From assembly GCF_004123835.1 (NCBI RefSeq), contig NZ_MZMU01000003.1, forward strand, positions 248,001 through 312,000: a stretch of 64,000 nucleotides of DNA, in the 5' to 3' direction. Source of the DNA: Rhizobium leguminosarum (GTDB taxonomy: Bacteria > Pseudomonadota > Alphaproteobacteria > Rhizobiales > Rhizobiaceae). Of this stretch, positions 9,165 through 17,466 are shown in pieces. Position numbers and translations under genes: made by a program. Numbering within the stretch: the stretch's first letter is position 1; every line of letters starts with the position of its first letter. The notes under the pieces were generated by a model. It did not search any database, was not told where the DNA came from, and worked only from the letters and a program-made list of their open reading frames with translations.

Positions 9165-9383
9165 ATGGCTAGAGTTGTTGTTATTAGTGTTGCAGGCGAC
9201 GATGCTCTCTGGGTCGCTGATCTGGGCGCCGGCACGGTGGTGCCTCTTCCGTCTCCCAAGTCGGGTGAGCTGAAAGCGGTAACCGACCTTCGAGCAACCG
9301 GGGCAATCGTGACAAAGGGGGTCAATCTGGCCGTGGTTGTCAAGTCTGCGGACGCGGCATTGTCGGGCCATTATGATGGCTGA
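9165..9383 (+). CDS. 72-residue protein of unknown function
   Basis: Begins MARVVVISVAGDDALWVADL and ends SGHYDG. No signal peptide, no cysteines, no membrane helix; rich in Val/Ala with a regular beta-like pattern. The start is supported by GAGGGAAAAAGC just before the ATG. It sits 28 bases after the regulator and is followed by a long hairpin (9406-9450), so it is probably the last gene of that transcript. I do not recognise the family. It could be a small effector, a peptide precursor or a regulator partner. Confidence 0.65.
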   Translation: MARVVVISVAGDDALWVADLGAGTVVPLPSPKSGELKAVTDLRATGAIVTKGVNLAVVVKSADAALSGHYDG

Positions 9384-9405
9384 TCGCGTATAATCTCTGC
9401 ACCAT

Positions 9406-9450
9406 CACGCTGGATGGCGGGCTGAGATGACCGGCTCGCCTTCCAGCGTG
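9406..9450. repeat. long hairpin after the 72-residue gene
   Basis: Arms CACGCTGGA-T-GGCGGGC and GCTCGCC-T-TCCAGCGTG give a stem of about 16 bp with one mismatch and one G-T pair. There is no T run. It could stop transcription or stabilise the 3' ends of the convergent transcripts from 9165 (+) and 9724 (-). Confidence 0.6.
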
Positions 9451-9478
9451 CCCAATAGGCCCGCCACGGGTCGTGGCC

Positions 9479-9724
9479 TCATTCCTTGATCGGGATTCCG
9501 GCTTCGATCGCAGCGTCGACGAACGCCTGCCGCGCCTCTTCCCGGTTTCGTTTGCCCGACATGACGTCGGCGCAAACAGCACAGGCTCTATCCAGGGCAG
9601 GACCCTCTTCGGTCGGCCAGTCTTCGACCAGCGCCCATGTCGCGGCCTGGGTCGTCTGGATCACCACCCACTGATCCGGCCCTTCAAGGGCGAGCGTTAC
9701 CGGCTTCTTCCAAATGGTTTGCAT
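9479..9724 (-). CDS. DUF982 family protein
   Basis: 81 residues. It reads WKKPVTLALEGPDQWVVIQT, then AATWALVEDWPTEEGPALDRA, then ADVMSGKRNREEARQAFVDAA, which is the pattern of DUF982, a small cytoplasmic family expanded in rhizobia with no established function. The ATG at 9724 is preferred over an upstream one because the family starts a few residues before W-KKPV. Confidence 0.8.
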   Translation of the reverse strand: MQTIWKKPVTLALEGPDQWVVIQTTQAATWALVEDWPTEEGPALDRACAVCADVMSGKRNREEARQAFVDAAIEAGIPIKE

Positions 9725-9900
9725 GGCCTCAGGATCTCCGCTGCGTGCTCTCTGCCGTTGCAGCCTGCACACATAGGGCGATTCATCCGGCGTGGCGAGG
9801 CGCAGTATGAACGAGATGCCTTTCTCGATCAGCGAACTGCTGGGATGTGCTTTTCGAAAATGGTTTCGTGCCGCCGTTTTGCGCGCTCATGCGACGCCTC

Positions 9901-10422
9901 TTAGAATTCCTGCACGAATTCACACGCCAGCAAGGTTTTGCCTGGCAGGGCGTTGCCTTGGCGGGCAACGATGGAGACCTTTCCAGGCCCGGCCATTCCG
10001 GGTTCCGGCTGCAGATCTGCCGGCAGCTCGCGCGAATAGCCCTTGGTGGATGTGCCGAGCAGGTCCGAGGTCTCCCGCTTCAAACCGTATTTCGCGGCCA
10101 GATCGTCAGCGCGTTCGCCTTCGATCAAGACGCCAACAGCGTTGCTTGCAAAGAAAATCTCGTTCGATTTGAAACCGTCGCGGCCTATCTGGTTTGGGAG
10201 TTTGTAGATCGCCGCGCCCAAGGATGACGTGTCCGGCTTGGCCAGAGCTTCCACGACATCATAGATCTTCATTGCCGATGTCATCGTGTAGGGTGGTTTG
10301 CAAAGGGCTGCGTCAAAGAACTTGTCATTGGCCGAATCGGCCAGAACCTGCCCGGCCTGAAATGCCGCAAAAGCGACGCACGCAGAGAAGGCGGCGTGGC
10401 GAATAAATTTGGCGTTGTGCAT
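9901..10422 (-). CDS. secreted protein of unknown function
   Basis: 173 residues. It starts with a signal peptide (basic MHNAKFIRHAAF, hydrophobic core, cleavage near QVLA-DS). The mature part has two Cys (ALCKPPYT near the start and LLACEFVQEF at the end) that could form a disulfide, and no domain I recognise. An upstream in-frame ATG at 10626 is rejected because it would bury the signal peptide. Single gene, convergent with nothing close. Confidence 0.7.
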   Translation of the reverse strand: MHNAKFIRHAAFSACVAFAAFQAGQVLADSANDKFFDAALCKPPYTMTSAMKIYDVVEALAKPDTSSLGAAIYKLPNQIGRDGFKSNEIFFASNAVGVLIEGERADDLAAKYGLKRETSDLLGTSTKGYSRELPADLQPEPGMAGPGKVSIVARQGNALPGKTLLACEFVQEF

Positions 10423-10625
10423 GAAACAATCCCGAGAAAGTGGCTGTAGCGGATTCGTGTGTTGCGAGTTCGAATGCCTAGAGGATTCGAAGTAGTTATA
10501 CCACCCCAAGTTTAATCTCTCAGCTCCACTCTTCTCTTCCGTTTGGCCGTGCTGGTGAGTAGGATGAGTGGCATCGAGCGCGGAGACAGAGATATCGCAG
10601 CGCCGATCCAGAGGCAGGAGAGCCA

Positions 10626-10808
10626 ATGATCGCAGCCTTTATCGATGAAATCATCATGTTTTGCGCCGGCCTGTGGATGGCGTCCGTCGGCTTTGGTTAT
10701 CTGCCGTTTCCCGGCAATCCGGCCAATCGGCCGCCGGTGGTTCGTCACTTCAAGTGGATGGGACCCTTGCTGCTCGCCATCGCCATCGTTCTGGCCGCGG
10801 CCCCCTAG
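10626..10808 (+). CDS. small membrane protein
   Basis: 60 residues with two hydrophobic segments (FIDEIIMFCAGLWMASVGFG and PLLLAIAIVLAAAP) joined by a short polar loop. AGGAGAGCCA precedes the ATG. It lies 29 bases upstream of a zinc-ribbon gene, so the two are probably co-transcribed. Function unknown. Confidence 0.6.
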   Translation: MIAAFIDEIIMFCAGLWMASVGFGYLPFPGNPANRPPVVRHFKWMGPLLLAIAIVLAAAP

Positions 10809-10837
10809 AAGGCGCGTGCTCACGCTGGGGTGAAGCA

Positions 10838-11131
10838 ATGAACAATATCTTGGTCTGCACCTCGTGTGGATTGGACAAAGCAGAATCGATCGTCTACCGC
10901 GGTTCGTACATTCTTCGTTGCGCCGCCTGCGGCGAAACGATTGTCGCAACATCCTTCGCGATGCATGACTTGGAGCATGAGTGTTCGGCCTTTGTCGATC
11001 CTGGTCCCGGAAAACAACCTCCGCCAGAGACGCTCGTCGCGCGTGGACCCTTCCGGCAGATCGCAACGGCAATCAGTGCTGCGGCGAGTGACAGAACGCT
11101 GATACGTCTGATCCCTGAAGCGAAGGATTGA
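10838..11131 (+). CDS. small zinc-ribbon protein
   Basis: 97 residues. CTSC near the N-terminus and CAAC about 20 residues later form a likely zinc ribbon; a downstream His/Cys pair (LEHEC) may add ligands. The start at 10838 follows GGGGTGAAGC. The C-terminal half is unremarkable. No family recognised; possibly nucleic-acid or protein binding. Confidence 0.6.
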   Translation: MNNILVCTSCGLDKAESIVYRGSYILRCAACGETIVATSFAMHDLEHECSAFVDPGPGKQPPPETLVARGPFRQIATAISAAASDRTLIRLIPEAKD

Positions 11132-11157
11132 AGTCCGCCTTTATACAGCTGGCGCCC

Positions 11158-12651
11158 TCATGGCCGTAACCGGACGAGAATCTTGGCCCCGGGAACCCTC
11201 AATTGTTCCGCCAGCGTTTCCAAATCTTTCCTATCCGTTCCCGCCAGAACGATGCGACCATCCATGATCGGCTCCCTCATCCAGGGTTCCATGACGACTT
11301 TGTCGTTGATCAGCATCTGCGTTTGTCGTCCCAATACCGCCTGCGTGAAATCGCGGAATGTGGCGGCGCTTTCCGGGGTGAGCACGATATTCAGGCCATT
11401 GTCGTAGGACACGGGGGACAGGCTTACCTCCGCACTCTTCACCTCAAGCGAGACAGGCGCGATCGCCTTGGCTTCGTCATCGTCTGCAGCAACGGCAGCT
11501 TCTTGCGATGCCGTTGGTGGAGCAGGCGGTGTCGAAAGCTCATCCAGGATGCTCGGCCCGGCCTGGGCTGATGGCAGCGGCTCGATATGCAAATCGGGCC
11601 TCTGCAAGTCTTTTGCCGTCAGCACGGCGGGAAGCTGCAAGCTGGCCGGCATATCCTCGCGTTGGATGTGGGTGTATGTGCGCAACGTCGTCCCTCCTGC
11701 CTCAACGGTGACGATCTCCGACGCTTCGAGCGTCGAACCATCGTTCAGGGACACCACGAGCTCGACGCTTCGGTTCTTGCTGGCGCGTTTGACGGAAGCC
11801 AGCTGATCGGCGGTGAGGTTCTTTGCCCGCTCGGCAAAGCCGCTCATCAAATTTGCGATCGCCGGCTGCTGCGACTGGCTGAACGCTGCGGCGTCGGCTT
11901 CTTCCGACAGCGAAAGGGTTGCTGTGCGTGCGGTTGCGTCGGTGGATTCCAGGGTCCAGGTCGACGTCACCGGGACACTGACGCCGCCATAATCTTCGTC
12001 TCGCAAGGTCGCCGAAGCCTGACCAATCTCCATGGTCTCTGCCTGATAGGACTGCCCTGTGGCAAGCAGTTGCGCCTCCGGCACCAACGCGGCAACGATT
12101 TGGAGAGGGTTTGCCTCGATGTTGTTGATGATGTCATCGAGACCGCTTTCCCGCGCCGTGGAGGCGCCAGCTGCGGGGACCCCACCCGGTCCATTGGCCG
12201 CCATCGCCCGCATGTGCGCCACGATCTGGTCGACACCGGTGATATCGCGCGGGTTGCCGTTCAGGTCGGTTTCGAGTTCGAGCGTCGCGGTGCCATAGGC
12301 CGTGAGGGAATTCCGATAGAGCAGGTTCATCTGATAGCTATCCGCAAGGCCCGCAATGCCTTCCGGCAAATCGGCATTGAGGGACCAGCGGACCCGCATG
12401 CCGTCTTCATCCTGCGACAGGACGGTCATAGCCTGGCGAAACGCGCCGCGCGCCGTCACCGGCGGGGCGCCCGGCTTGTCGAACCAGAACGACATATCGG
12501 TCGCGGTCGCTTTTTGAACGCGGTAGCTCCGCTCGACGCCCATCGCTGGCGCGTAGCCCGGGATCTCGATGCCGCCGGCGGACCATGCCGGATGGGAGAG
12601 TATGAGGCAAGCGCAAAACCAGACAAATCTCTTCCAGCGCAGTGATGTCAT
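11158..12651 (-). CDS. secreted protein with C-terminal SecD-like head domain
   Basis: 497 residues. N-terminal signal peptide (MTSLRWKRF, hydrophobic core, cleavage near PAWSA-GG). The middle is a beta-rich region of unknown family. Residues 390-420 are an Ala/Pro/acidic linker. The last 80 residues read LNIVLTPESAATFRDFTQAV, then GRQTQMLINDKVVMEPWMRE, then GRIVLAG and LAEQLRVPGA. This is the pattern of the periplasmic P1 head subdomain of SecD. None of the SecD membrane helices are present, so it is not a translocase; it may bind periplasmic client proteins. A start seven codons upstream (12672) is possible. Confidence 0.72.
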   Translation of the reverse strand: MTSLRWKRFVWFCACLILSHPAWSAGGIEIPGYAPAMGVERSYRVQKATATDMSFWFDKPGAPPVTARGAFRQAMTVLSQDEDGMRVRWSLNADLPEGIAGLADSYQMNLLYRNSLTAYGTATLELETDLNGNPRDITGVDQIVAHMRAMAANGPGGVPAAGASTARESGLDDIINNIEANPLQIVAALVPEAQLLATGQSYQAETMEIGQASATLRDEDYGGVSVPVTSTWTLESTDATARTATLSLSEEADAAAFSQSQQPAIANLMSGFAERAKNLTADQLASVKRASKNRSVELVVSLNDGSTLEASEIVTVEAGGTTLRTYTHIQREDMPASLQLPAVLTAKDLQRPDLHIEPLPSAQAGPSILDELSTPPAPPTASQEAAVAADDDEAKAIAPVSLEVKSAEVSLSPVSYDNGLNIVLTPESAATFRDFTQAVLGRQTQMLINDKVVMEPWMREPIMDGRIVLAGTDRKDLETLAEQLRVPGAKILVRLRP

Positions 12652-13567
12652 GCGGGCAGGGCCTCTGAACATTGAAGGTTGTAGGGCGCCGTCCGGCCGC
12701 CGGCCGCGAGCTTATTGGCTGATGAAGAGAATGGGTAGTGCCGACGCTACGATAATCGTTCTGCGCGAAACTGCTTCAGGTTTTCAAGATTGAGATCGGG
12801 AGATCAAGGTTAAGCACTTCTCATCGGCCGCTCCAATCTCTGCCCCAAGACAGCGAAGCGAAAAACTATTGAGCGGTCGGGTGGTCTCTTAAATAGTCTT
12901 CCCTTTCTTCCTTCCCGACCAAAGATGAGTAATAGCCGCTGCAAACCAGATATGAGCACTCATCCGGGTTGCCCGTTTGCCATCCCGGCTGGCAGAGTAC
13001 GACGTGATGGAATTTGGCGTTGCAAAGTCCGTGGTTTGCTAGGAGCCGCGGATCGTTTCCGAAATACGCGCTTATGGCTTTCTCGCGAGTCCATGCAGGA
13101 ACGACTTTCCAACCGCGTCGCCGCCCTCATCGGTCACGTTGGCTATCGCACAGAACGACCAATTGGATATGACGATCGGCTGATCGCAGGAAAAAGCCTG
13201 GACGGCGCTTGCCAGTAAGATCGAAAACAATGCCGGCAATCGCCGGACGCTAACGACCACGCTCTTCTCCCCCATACCGCTTATTCGCATCGCGCTTCTA
13301 CCCCCGAGATTCATTGCAGGGATCCTAGCAGAAGGGGCTGGATGATAGAAGATCATAACTAAGAATATTTTCCTAGTTCATGGATCGTTCTTGCGCTAGG
13401 TTTGCCGCTATTGCAACCACGGACTGTTAGATGTTGAGCAAATTTTTTCTCCGAGATGAGGCGATGGTGTGGGCGAGCTCTGGCCGTCACGCGCTGCATG
13501 AACGGAGTTCCCGCAACAGGCTCCGGAGGGCGGGCGGATACCGATCGACAACACGGGCGAGGGGCTG
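12652..13567. other. 900-bp gap with at most one small gene
   Basis: Apart from a weak minus-strand small secreted ORF at 13072-13314 I see no coding signature: codon patterns are irregular and open frames overlap on both strands. An AT-richer stretch near 13360-13400 may carry a promoter. Confidence 0.5.
13072..13314 (-). CDS. possible small secreted protein
   Basis: 80 residues. Basic N-terminus, hydrophobic core RLPALFSILLASAVQAFS, then a 30-residue mature part with two Cys (SCDQP and SFCAI). AGGATCCCTGCA precedes the chosen ATG. There is no family match and the N-terminal region before the core is long. It could be a chance frame. Confidence 0.35.
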   Translation of the reverse strand: MNLGGRSAMRISGMGEKSVVVSVRRLPALFSILLASAVQAFSCDQPIVISNWSFCAIANVTDEGGDAVGKSFLHGLARKP

Positions 13568-14167
13568 ATGGCGGAATTCAATGCGCGTGACAAAAGCCGA
13601 ACCAGTGCCGGAAAGACGCGGTCTATGGTGCGCAAGCATACCGCTCCGCCGGGCGCGGCGGATAACGGCAGTCTTCGCTGGCAATGGTTCACCATTCAGC
13701 TGCTGGAATCTGCGGCCTTCACCACATTGAGTGCGAATGCCTGCCGCGCCTTCTTCCGCATCGTCATCGAGCACACGTCGCACGCTGCCTTGGAAAACGG
13801 CAAGCTGATCGTGACCCACCCTCAGTTCGTGTCCTACGGCGTGACCGGCGAATATGTGGCCGATGCGATCGATGAGCTCGAATATAAGGGGCTGATAAAA
13901 GTTCGCCGCGGCCGGGCGGGCAGCGGCGTCGCGCATCCCAACCGGTTCACGCTGACCTTTGTCGGTGACCATGAGGGTGCGCCACCGACGGATGAGTGGA
14001 AACGGTGCACGGCGGAAAGATGCCGGAAATGGTCCGAGACCGACCGCAAGCTTGCCGCCGACAAACGCGGGCGCGTCGGCAGGAAGAAAAAGTCCCACTT
14101 CGGAATCCCGAAATCCCCCCGCTTCGGGATTCCGAAATCCGCCGCGCTTCGTGAGCTGAGCAGGTGA
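13568..14167 (+). CDS. winged-helix-like protein with palindromes in its coding sequence
   Basis: 199 residues. Residues 30-140 read as a helix-turn-helix fold typical of phage or plasmid replication-type and rhizobial orphan proteins (WFTIQLLESAAFTTLSANACR, then VADAIDELEYKGLIKVRRGR). The C-terminus is basic (GRVGRKKKSHFGIPKS) and repeats FGIPKS because the DNA carries palindrome TTCGGGATTCCGAA twice there. A third copy lies 34 bases after the stop. GAGGGGCTG precedes the ATG. Likely DNA binding, perhaps to its own palindromes. Confidence 0.65.
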   Translation: MAEFNARDKSRTSAGKTRSMVRKHTAPPGAADNGSLRWQWFTIQLLESAAFTTLSANACRAFFRIVIEHTSHAALENGKLIVTHPQFVSYGVTGEYVADAIDELEYKGLIKVRRGRAGSGVAHPNRFTLTFVGDHEGAPPTDEWKRCTAERCRKWSETDRKLAADKRGRVGRKKKSHFGIPKSPRFGIPKSAALRELSR

Positions 14168-14215
14168 AGAAACGGGCAATGATTTCAATGCCGCAACCAA
14201 TTTCGGGATTCCGAA
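14099..14215. repeat. three 14-bp palindromes TTCGGGATTCCGAA
   Basis: Copies at 14099-14112 (reverse-complement form), 14123-14136 and 14202-14215. The first two are 24 bases apart, the third 79 further. Arms TTCGG/CCGAA. The first two lie inside the 3' end of the 13568 gene. Candidate protein-binding sites. Confidence 0.8.
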
Positions 14216-14243
14216 GTGCTATATAGATCTTGGTGGGGTGTCC

Positions 14244-14942
14244 CTAACGAAGGCACTTTGCCACGATCAGGAACTCCGTCTCCCGCCCCCCGATCTTCCC
14301 AGCCGAAGTCGTGCGAAGCAGAAGGCCGAAAGCTTCATAGAGCCAATAAAGTGGGGGAATTCGGTCCTTCAGCGCGTGCACCTGCGTCGATACATACTCG
14401 CCGACGAAGACGACATCCATGCCGAGTTCCTTCAATGTCCCCGCAATTTCCGAATGGGATGCCTCCGCGGCGTGCTCGACGCGAAAGGGGGCATAGCCCG
14501 GCTTTCCGGCGTTTTTCTGCCTGAGGACGTAGCGATAGAACAAGACGTGGGTCCACCAGGGCGTGAGATCGGTGAAAATCCCCTTGGCTGAGTTCAGGAT
14601 CGGACCCTTGACGAACACCAGACCACCGGGAGACAGGGTATCATGGGCTCTCAACAAGGCAGAGCGCGGGCTTTCCAAATGCTCGAGGACGTCCCAGAAG
14701 ACGCAGGCATCGAAGTGACGATCTCCATAGTCGATGGTTTGAGCATCGCCGAGGATCCGCTCAGCGGCGTCCTTGTTCTTCTCGAGCTGCTCCTTGGAGA
14801 TATCGATGACGGTATATCTCGCTCCTTTCAAGGGGATATGCGTGCGAGAGCCGCCTCCGACCTCAAGAATATTTGTGTCTGTCTTGTTGGAAAAAGCTGA
14901 TTGTGCGTGCGACAGCGCGTCGTTTACCCACGGCGAAGCCAT
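14244..14942 (-). CDS. class I SAM-dependent methyltransferase
   Basis: 232 residues. Motif I ILEVGGGSR, acidic end of strand 2 in YTVIDIS, motif II region FDACVFWDVLEHLESPRSAL, and the LSPGGLVFVKGP strand are all present, giving the methyltransferase-11/23 fold. The substrate is not readable; relatives methylate sugars, polyketides or small molecules. Monocistronic, with an AT-rich upstream region (14960-15015) likely to hold its promoter. Confidence 0.8.
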   Translation of the reverse strand: MASPWVNDALSHAQSAFSNKTDTNILEVGGGSRTHIPLKGARYTVIDISKEQLEKNKDAAERILGDAQTIDYGDRHFDACVFWDVLEHLESPRSALLRAHDTLSPGGLVFVKGPILNSAKGIFTDLTPWWTHVLFYRYVLRQKNAGKPGYAPFRVEHAAEASHSEIAGTLKELGMDVVFVGEYVSTQVHALKDRIPPLYWLYEAFGLLLRTTSAGKIGGRETEFLIVAKCLR

Positions 14943-15142
14943 AATCTTTCCCTCCCGAAAGATTAGTGTTTACGACCATAAGTAAGCATTAATATAAGAT
15001 TTTAGCAATATTTTAAACATGCCTAGTCAGGTGGTGCCGTTCGGTCGGAATTGGCAGGCAAGCCGTCAGCCTAGTTTCGCGCAACCTTCCTGATGTATCC
15101 GCAGGTCTGATGATCTTTAAGGCGCTTCGGCCGGAGGAATGC

Positions 15143-15463
15143 ATGGCGGTGGGAATTCTTCGGGCTCTGGCTGTCCTGGCGATGATGACGGCCCTTGGCG
15201 GCTGCATCGACCATGCCAATGATCCCGTCCTCCTGGCGGTCGGCGTGCCGGTCAATCCGCCGGTCGTTGCGCATGGTCTTTGCATGACCGACGGCAACGC
15301 CATGTATGACGAGGCGAGGAAGCAGTATCAGCTGCGCGCCCAGCTGACCGGCTATGCCGGGGCCGATGAGTTGGAAGCCGAAACCACGGCGCGCGCCGCC
15401 GCCCATCGCCAATATGTCGCTTGCCTCTCCGGCCAGGGTTACCGGACATTATACGCGAATTGA
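15143..15463 (+). CDS. small lipoprotein
   Basis: 106 residues. Signal peptide with lipobox (ALAVLAMMTALGGC), so the mature N-terminus is a lipidated Cys. GGAGGAATGC before the ATG at 15143 decides the start over an upstream ATG. The mature part has an Ala/Glu-rich helix and two more Cys (GLCMTDG and VACLSGQGYR), likely disulfide-bonded. Function unknown. Confidence 0.7.
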   Translation: MAVGILRALAVLAMMTALGGCIDHANDPVLLAVGVPVNPPVVAHGLCMTDGNAMYDEARKQYQLRAQLTGYAGADELEAETTARAAAHRQYVACLSGQGYRTLYAN

Positions 15464-15652
15464 GAACAGAGAATTCACGTTTCGTCACTAGCGCCGTTCG
15501 AGCCCTTTCCTGATCGCGACTTTTCACGTTTTTCGGCGATTTAGTCACGCCGGATCGCCTGCAATCACGAGTTTTGGAATTGTGTGTGAGCCATGGAACT
15601 CCGCTCGTCTGAAAGGCATTTTCCCGAGATAAATCCATAAGGAGGGTTTATC

Positions 15653-16024
15653 ATGAAGATGTTCAGACTTGCCCCATCCACCGCCGCGCTCGGCGCCCTT
15701 CTCGCCCTCACGTCGATCATCCCCGCGCAGGCAGCACCCGTTCAGACGGCTCGGCCGCCTGCGGTCTCGGACGTAAAAGTGGTGCAATATAAATCACATG
15801 CCGGGTCCTGGCATGGCTATCAGGGCTTTCGCACCGAGCGCCCCGGCACCCGCCGCCATTCCGATGGCTACTGGTATCCGCTTGCCGCCTTCGGCGTTGA
15901 GGCCGGCACCACGGGCTCTATCGTCCGCCCGCCGGTGAACAGGCCGGCAGCTCCGGAAATGTGCAACCCTACGTTCTCCGGATCGATCGGTCCCGGCAGC
16001 ATGCCCTGCGATAACGGCTATTGA
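15653..16024 (+). CDS. BA14K-like secreted protein
   Basis: 123 residues. Signal peptide cleaved near AQA-AP. The segment YQGFRTERPGTRRHSDGYWY followed by PLAAFG is the signature of the BA14K family (Brucella 14-kDa antigen; lectin-like activity is reported there). The usual C-terminal Cys-Arg-Ser-Tyr tail is replaced by CNPTFSGSIGPGSMPCDNGY. AAGGAGGG precedes the ATG. A terminator follows at 16036. Confidence 0.8.
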   Translation: MKMFRLAPSTAALGALLALTSIIPAQAAPVQTARPPAVSDVKVVQYKSHAGSWHGYQGFRTERPGTRRHSDGYWYPLAAFGVEAGTTGSIVRPPVNRPAAPEMCNPTFSGSIGPGSMPCDNGY

Positions 16025-16035
16025 GCCGGCAAATG

Positions 16036-16065
16036 AAAAAGGCGGCGATGAGCCGCCTTTTTCTT
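16036..16065 (+). terminator. rho-independent terminator
   Basis: AAAGGCGGC-GATGA-GCCGCCTTT followed by TTCTT, 12 bases after the BA14K-like gene. Confidence 0.9.
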
Positions 16066-16177
16066 GATCAGTCCGCCGCTCACATATCCGTGACCTCTGC
16101 TTTAGCCCCGTAGTATGTGACAGATCGCCTTCCTAACTCCGGGGCGTAAATTCCACGAATCCTCCCAAGGAGACGAT

Positions 16178-16483
16178 ATGACCACGACTTTCAAGAACGG
16201 CCTGATGGCCGCTGCCTTCGGCGCAATCCTCGGCCTCCAGTCCTTCTCGGCCACGGCAGCTCCCCTCCAGTCGAGCGCGACAGAGCAGGGCGCAGCCCAG
16301 CGTCCGGTTGCCCAGGAAGAAACCACGGTGCAGCACGACCGGCGCACGACCGGTTCGATCGGTGAGCGCAGCTCGGAAACCTCAGGTCCGATGACGCCTT
16401 ACATGATGAACCCGAAGAAGCCGCTCAAGATGGATTGCAAGCTCGGCTTCAACCCGGGGAGCGGCTCCAGCTGCAACTACTGA
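16178..16483 (+). CDS. small secreted protein, C-terminal paralogue of its neighbour
   Basis: 101 residues. Signal peptide cleaved near ATA-AP. Low-complexity Gln/Thr/Ser middle, then a C-terminal Cys pair CKLGFNPGSGSSCNY that resembles the end of the preceding BA14K-like protein in spacing and Gly/Ser content. AGGAGACGAT precedes the ATG. The BA14K sugar-binding-like core is missing. Function unknown. Confidence 0.7.
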   Translation: MTTTFKNGLMAAAFGAILGLQSFSATAAPLQSSATEQGAAQRPVAQEETTVQHDRRTTGSIGERSSETSGPMTPYMMNPKKPLKMDCKLGFNPGSGSSCNY

Positions 16484-16530
16484 CGAGACGCTCGGCGTTT
16501 TCGCGATCGTGAGCGGCCCGCAATGGGCTG

Positions 16531-16556
16531 AAGGGGCGGCCTCAGGGTCGCCCTTT
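16531..16556 (+). terminator. probable terminator
   Basis: Hairpin of AAGGGGCGGCC and GGGTCGCCCTTT with one wobble pair, 47 bases after the small secreted gene; the T run is short. Confidence 0.55.
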
Positions 16557-16776
16557 CGCATGCGGGGTGACTGGTTGCGCTGGGTCGATCGTTGACCGCC
16601 TGGAAAATGTTGCATCGAATGCAAAAATGCAATAAGTACAAAATCAAGCAACTGTTGGCAGTGGTGTTGCGAAAAGCCGCAGCGACCAGCGATTGACGTC
16701 TCTGCCTTGGAATTGCCATGCTCGCCGCGATGGTCGCATTTCATAATCAATCGAATTTCAGACAGGTGGGATAGTC

Positions 16777-17448
16777 ATGACTGCAAAGGCCGCATGCTCC
16801 GATTTCCTGCATTTTTTCCGCTCCTGGGTCAGCAACCCGCTTCGGGTCGCGGCTATCGCGCCGTCGGGGGATTCGCTTGCCAGAATTATGACCAGTGAAA
16901 TTGCCGCACTCGACGGGCCGATCATCGAGCTCGGCCCGGGAACCGGCGTCTTCACCCGGGCGCTGCTGGCGCGTGGGGTCAGTGAAGCGGATCTGACCCT
17001 GATCGAGTACGGTCCGGAATTCATCAATTCGCTGCAGGCGCGTTTTCCGACGGCCCGTGTGTTGCAGATGGATGCCGCCCATCTCGCCCATGCCGATATT
17101 TTCGAAGGCGAACCGGTCGGCGCAGTCGTCAGCGGCCTGCCGCTGCTCTCCATGTCGCCGCGCAAGATCGCCTCGATCCTTGCCGGCGCCTTCGCCTATA
17201 TGCGCCCGGGCGGCGCCGTCTATCAGTTCACCTATGGTCCGCGCTGCCCAGTGCCGCGGCCGATCCTCGACCGTCTCGGCCTGAAGGCGGTGCGCATCGG
17301 CGGCACGGTGCGCAACCTGCCGCCGGCCTCCGTCTACCGGATTTCGCGCCGCAAGCCGCTGGAGCTGTCGCGCGAGCGCTTCAGCTATCGTGAAAGCGCG
17401 GCCGGCATAGACGATGTCGCCGCCTTTTCCAGCGAAACCGGCGGCTGA
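16777..17448 (+). CDS. PmtA-like phospholipid N-methyltransferase
   Basis: 223 residues. The N-terminal FLHFFRSWVSNPLRVAAIAP followed by SGDSLAR and the SAM site IELGPGTGVFTRALL match the soluble rhizobial phosphatidylethanolamine N-methyltransferase (PmtA) family, related to the rRNA dimethylase fold. Such enzymes make phosphatidylcholine precursors at the inner membrane. Whether this is the main PmtA or a paralogue cannot be told. A TetR gene follows after 18 bases, so they probably form an operon. Confidence 0.75.
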   Translation: MTAKAACSDFLHFFRSWVSNPLRVAAIAPSGDSLARIMTSEIAALDGPIIELGPGTGVFTRALLARGVSEADLTLIEYGPEFINSLQARFPTARVLQMDAAHLAHADIFEGEPVGAVVSGLPLLSMSPRKIASILAGAFAYMRPGGAVYQFTYGPRCPVPRPILDRLGLKAVRIGGTVRNLPPASVYRISRRKPLELSRERFSYRESAAGIDDVAAFSSETGG

Positions 17449-17466
17449 GGATGATGCCGGACCGGA

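Noticed and set aside
12925-13218. Plus-strand open frame of 97 residues
   Set aside because: It overlaps a more plausible secreted ORF on the other strand and has no ribosome site or protein-like pattern.
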